Shown in pieces: positions 5,582 through 6,133 of a DNA stretch of 6,133 bases. The DNA comes from Candidatus Zixiibacteriota bacterium (lineage in GTDB: Bacteria; SM23-81; DAOVCL01). Location of the stretch: NCBI GenBank assembly GCA_030670005.1, contig DAOVCL010000122.1, positions 1 to 6,133 of the forward strand, given 5' to 3'. The notes below the pieces were generated by a model. It saw nothing but the letters and a program-made list of their open reading frames with translations, ran no database searches and was not told where the DNA came from. The first letter of the stretch is position 1; every line of letters begins with the position of its first letter. A program made the translations under genes and the position numbers.

Positions 5582-5597
5582 TCTATAATTTTATAGA
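5582..5597. repeat. AT-rich inverted repeat after the ABC permease gene
   Basis: TCTATAA (5582-5588) and TTATAGA (5591-5597) are perfect inverted repeats around TT. The segment 5584-5594 is the reverse complement of ATAAAATTATA at 5380-5390, so the two enclose the HEARO-like RNA. It lies eight bases beyond the stop of the ABC permease. No T-run follows on the minus strand, so a role as terminator is doubtful. Confidence 0.45.
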
Positions 5598-5604
5598 CAT
5601 CCTC

Positions 5605-6133
5605 CTATTCATATCTTAGTGCCTCAACAGGATCGAGTTTTGAGGCCTTGTTGGCTGGATACATACCAAAGAAAATGCCTACACTTACAGCAAAAAAGAA
5701 AGCAAGCAGTATTGAGCTCAAAGTAATAACTGATTGACCACCACCACCAAAGAAGCGTCTGGGGCCAAAAGTACCTGCACCAATCATCATATTCCCTATC
5801 GTACCGGCAAAGCCAATACCTAAAATTATGCCAATTACTCCACCCGCAAAAGCAATTACTATTGACTCTATCAGGAATTGCACCAATATATCTCTTCGTT
5901 TTGCACCTACCGCCTTTCTTATGCCAATCTCTCTTGTCCTTTCCGTTACCGAAACCAACATTATGTTCATTATACCAATGCCACCAACAATTAACGATAT
6001 TGCAGCAATGCCTGCGAGCATAAGCTTGAATGTACTTGCAGTTTGCTCTATGGTTTGGCGAAATTCCTCTTGGCTTCTTACTCTGAAATCTACTACCTTA
6101 TTATGTCTCTCCGTGAGTAATGCTTCCACTTGC
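5605..6133 (-). CDS. MacB/FtsX-type ABC transporter permease, C-terminal 176 residues, cut by window edge
   Basis: The C-terminal membrane part of a MacB-like permease. The visible part begins in the end of the periplasmic domain (FRVRSQEEFRQTI), then gives a membrane helix (LMLAGIAAISLIVGGIGIMN), the cytoplasmic family motif TERTREIGIRKAVGAKRRDI, a second helix (FLIESIVIAFAGGVIGIILG), a glycine-rich loop (GPRRFFGGGG) and a last helix (LAFFFAVSVGIFFGMYPA). It ends with PANKASKLDPVEALRYE, the classic FtsX/MacB C-terminus. The frame is open to the right edge, so the start is outside. Whether an ATPase domain is fused N-terminally (true MacB) or encoded separately cannot be seen. It is on the same strand as the efflux operon but 351 bases away with a separate promoter between, so probably a different transcription unit. 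It could export macrolides, lipoproteins or peptides. Confidence 0.93.
   Translation of the reverse strand, partial: QVEALLTERHNKVVDFRVRSQEEFRQTIEQTASTFKLMLAGIAAISLIVGGIGIMNIMLVSVTERTREIGIRKAVGAKRRDILVQFLIESIVIAFAGGVIGIILGIGFAGTIGNMMIGAGTFGPRRFFGGGGQSVITLSSILLAFFFAVSVGIFFGMYPANKASKLDPVEALRYE

Noticed and set aside
5582..5597. Terminator of the ABC permease gene
   Set aside because: The stem has a two-base loop, is nearly all A/T and is followed on the minus strand by AACCATC, with no U-tract. Position fits, sequence does not.

Overview
The window reads almost entirely on the minus strand and looks like an efflux locus from a diderm (Gram-negative-type) bacterium. The evidence for a diderm is an outer-membrane TolC-type channel with a signal peptide, a periplasmic adaptor and an RND inner-membrane pump in one gene line. 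The lineage cannot be fixed from the sequence; an uncultured, moderately GC-rich, proteobacteria-like or related diderm is a reasonable guess and no more.

Layout in the direction of transcription (right to left): (1) 6133-5605, the C-terminal part of a MacB/FtsX-type ABC transporter permease, cut by the window edge. (2) 5604-5254, a 351-base gap with no convincing protein gene. It holds a compact, well-folded RNA-like segment on the plus strand (about 5414-5551) that resembles the HEARO/omega-RNA scaffolds of IscB transposon nucleases, but no IscB gene is present. It also holds a strong sigma70-type promoter with a TetR-type operator for the next operon. (3) 5253-4639, a TetR/AcrR repressor. 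(4) 4602-3256, a TolC-family outer-membrane factor. (5) 3233-2310, an RND periplasmic adaptor (membrane fusion protein) that appears to lack the usual alpha-helical hairpin. (6) 2223-1804, a GxxExxY-family protein with a PD-(D/E)XK-like nuclease signature, inserted between adaptor and pump and flanked by long, imperfect direct repeats that each fold as a hairpin. (7) 1682-1, the first 560 residues of an RND efflux permease, running off the left edge.

The tetR-tolC-adaptor-RND genes form a self-regulated tripartite efflux operon. The repressor is the first gene and probably represses its own operon by binding a palindrome over the transcription start. TolC channel, adaptor and pump would assemble across the envelope to export lipophilic compounds or drugs; the substrate cannot be read from sequence.

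The two least ordinary parts are the repeat-bounded GxxExxY cassette, which looks like a mobile or formerly mobile unit, possibly nested in an older copy of its own repeat, and the solitary HEARO-like RNA between the ABC permease and the repressor promoter.
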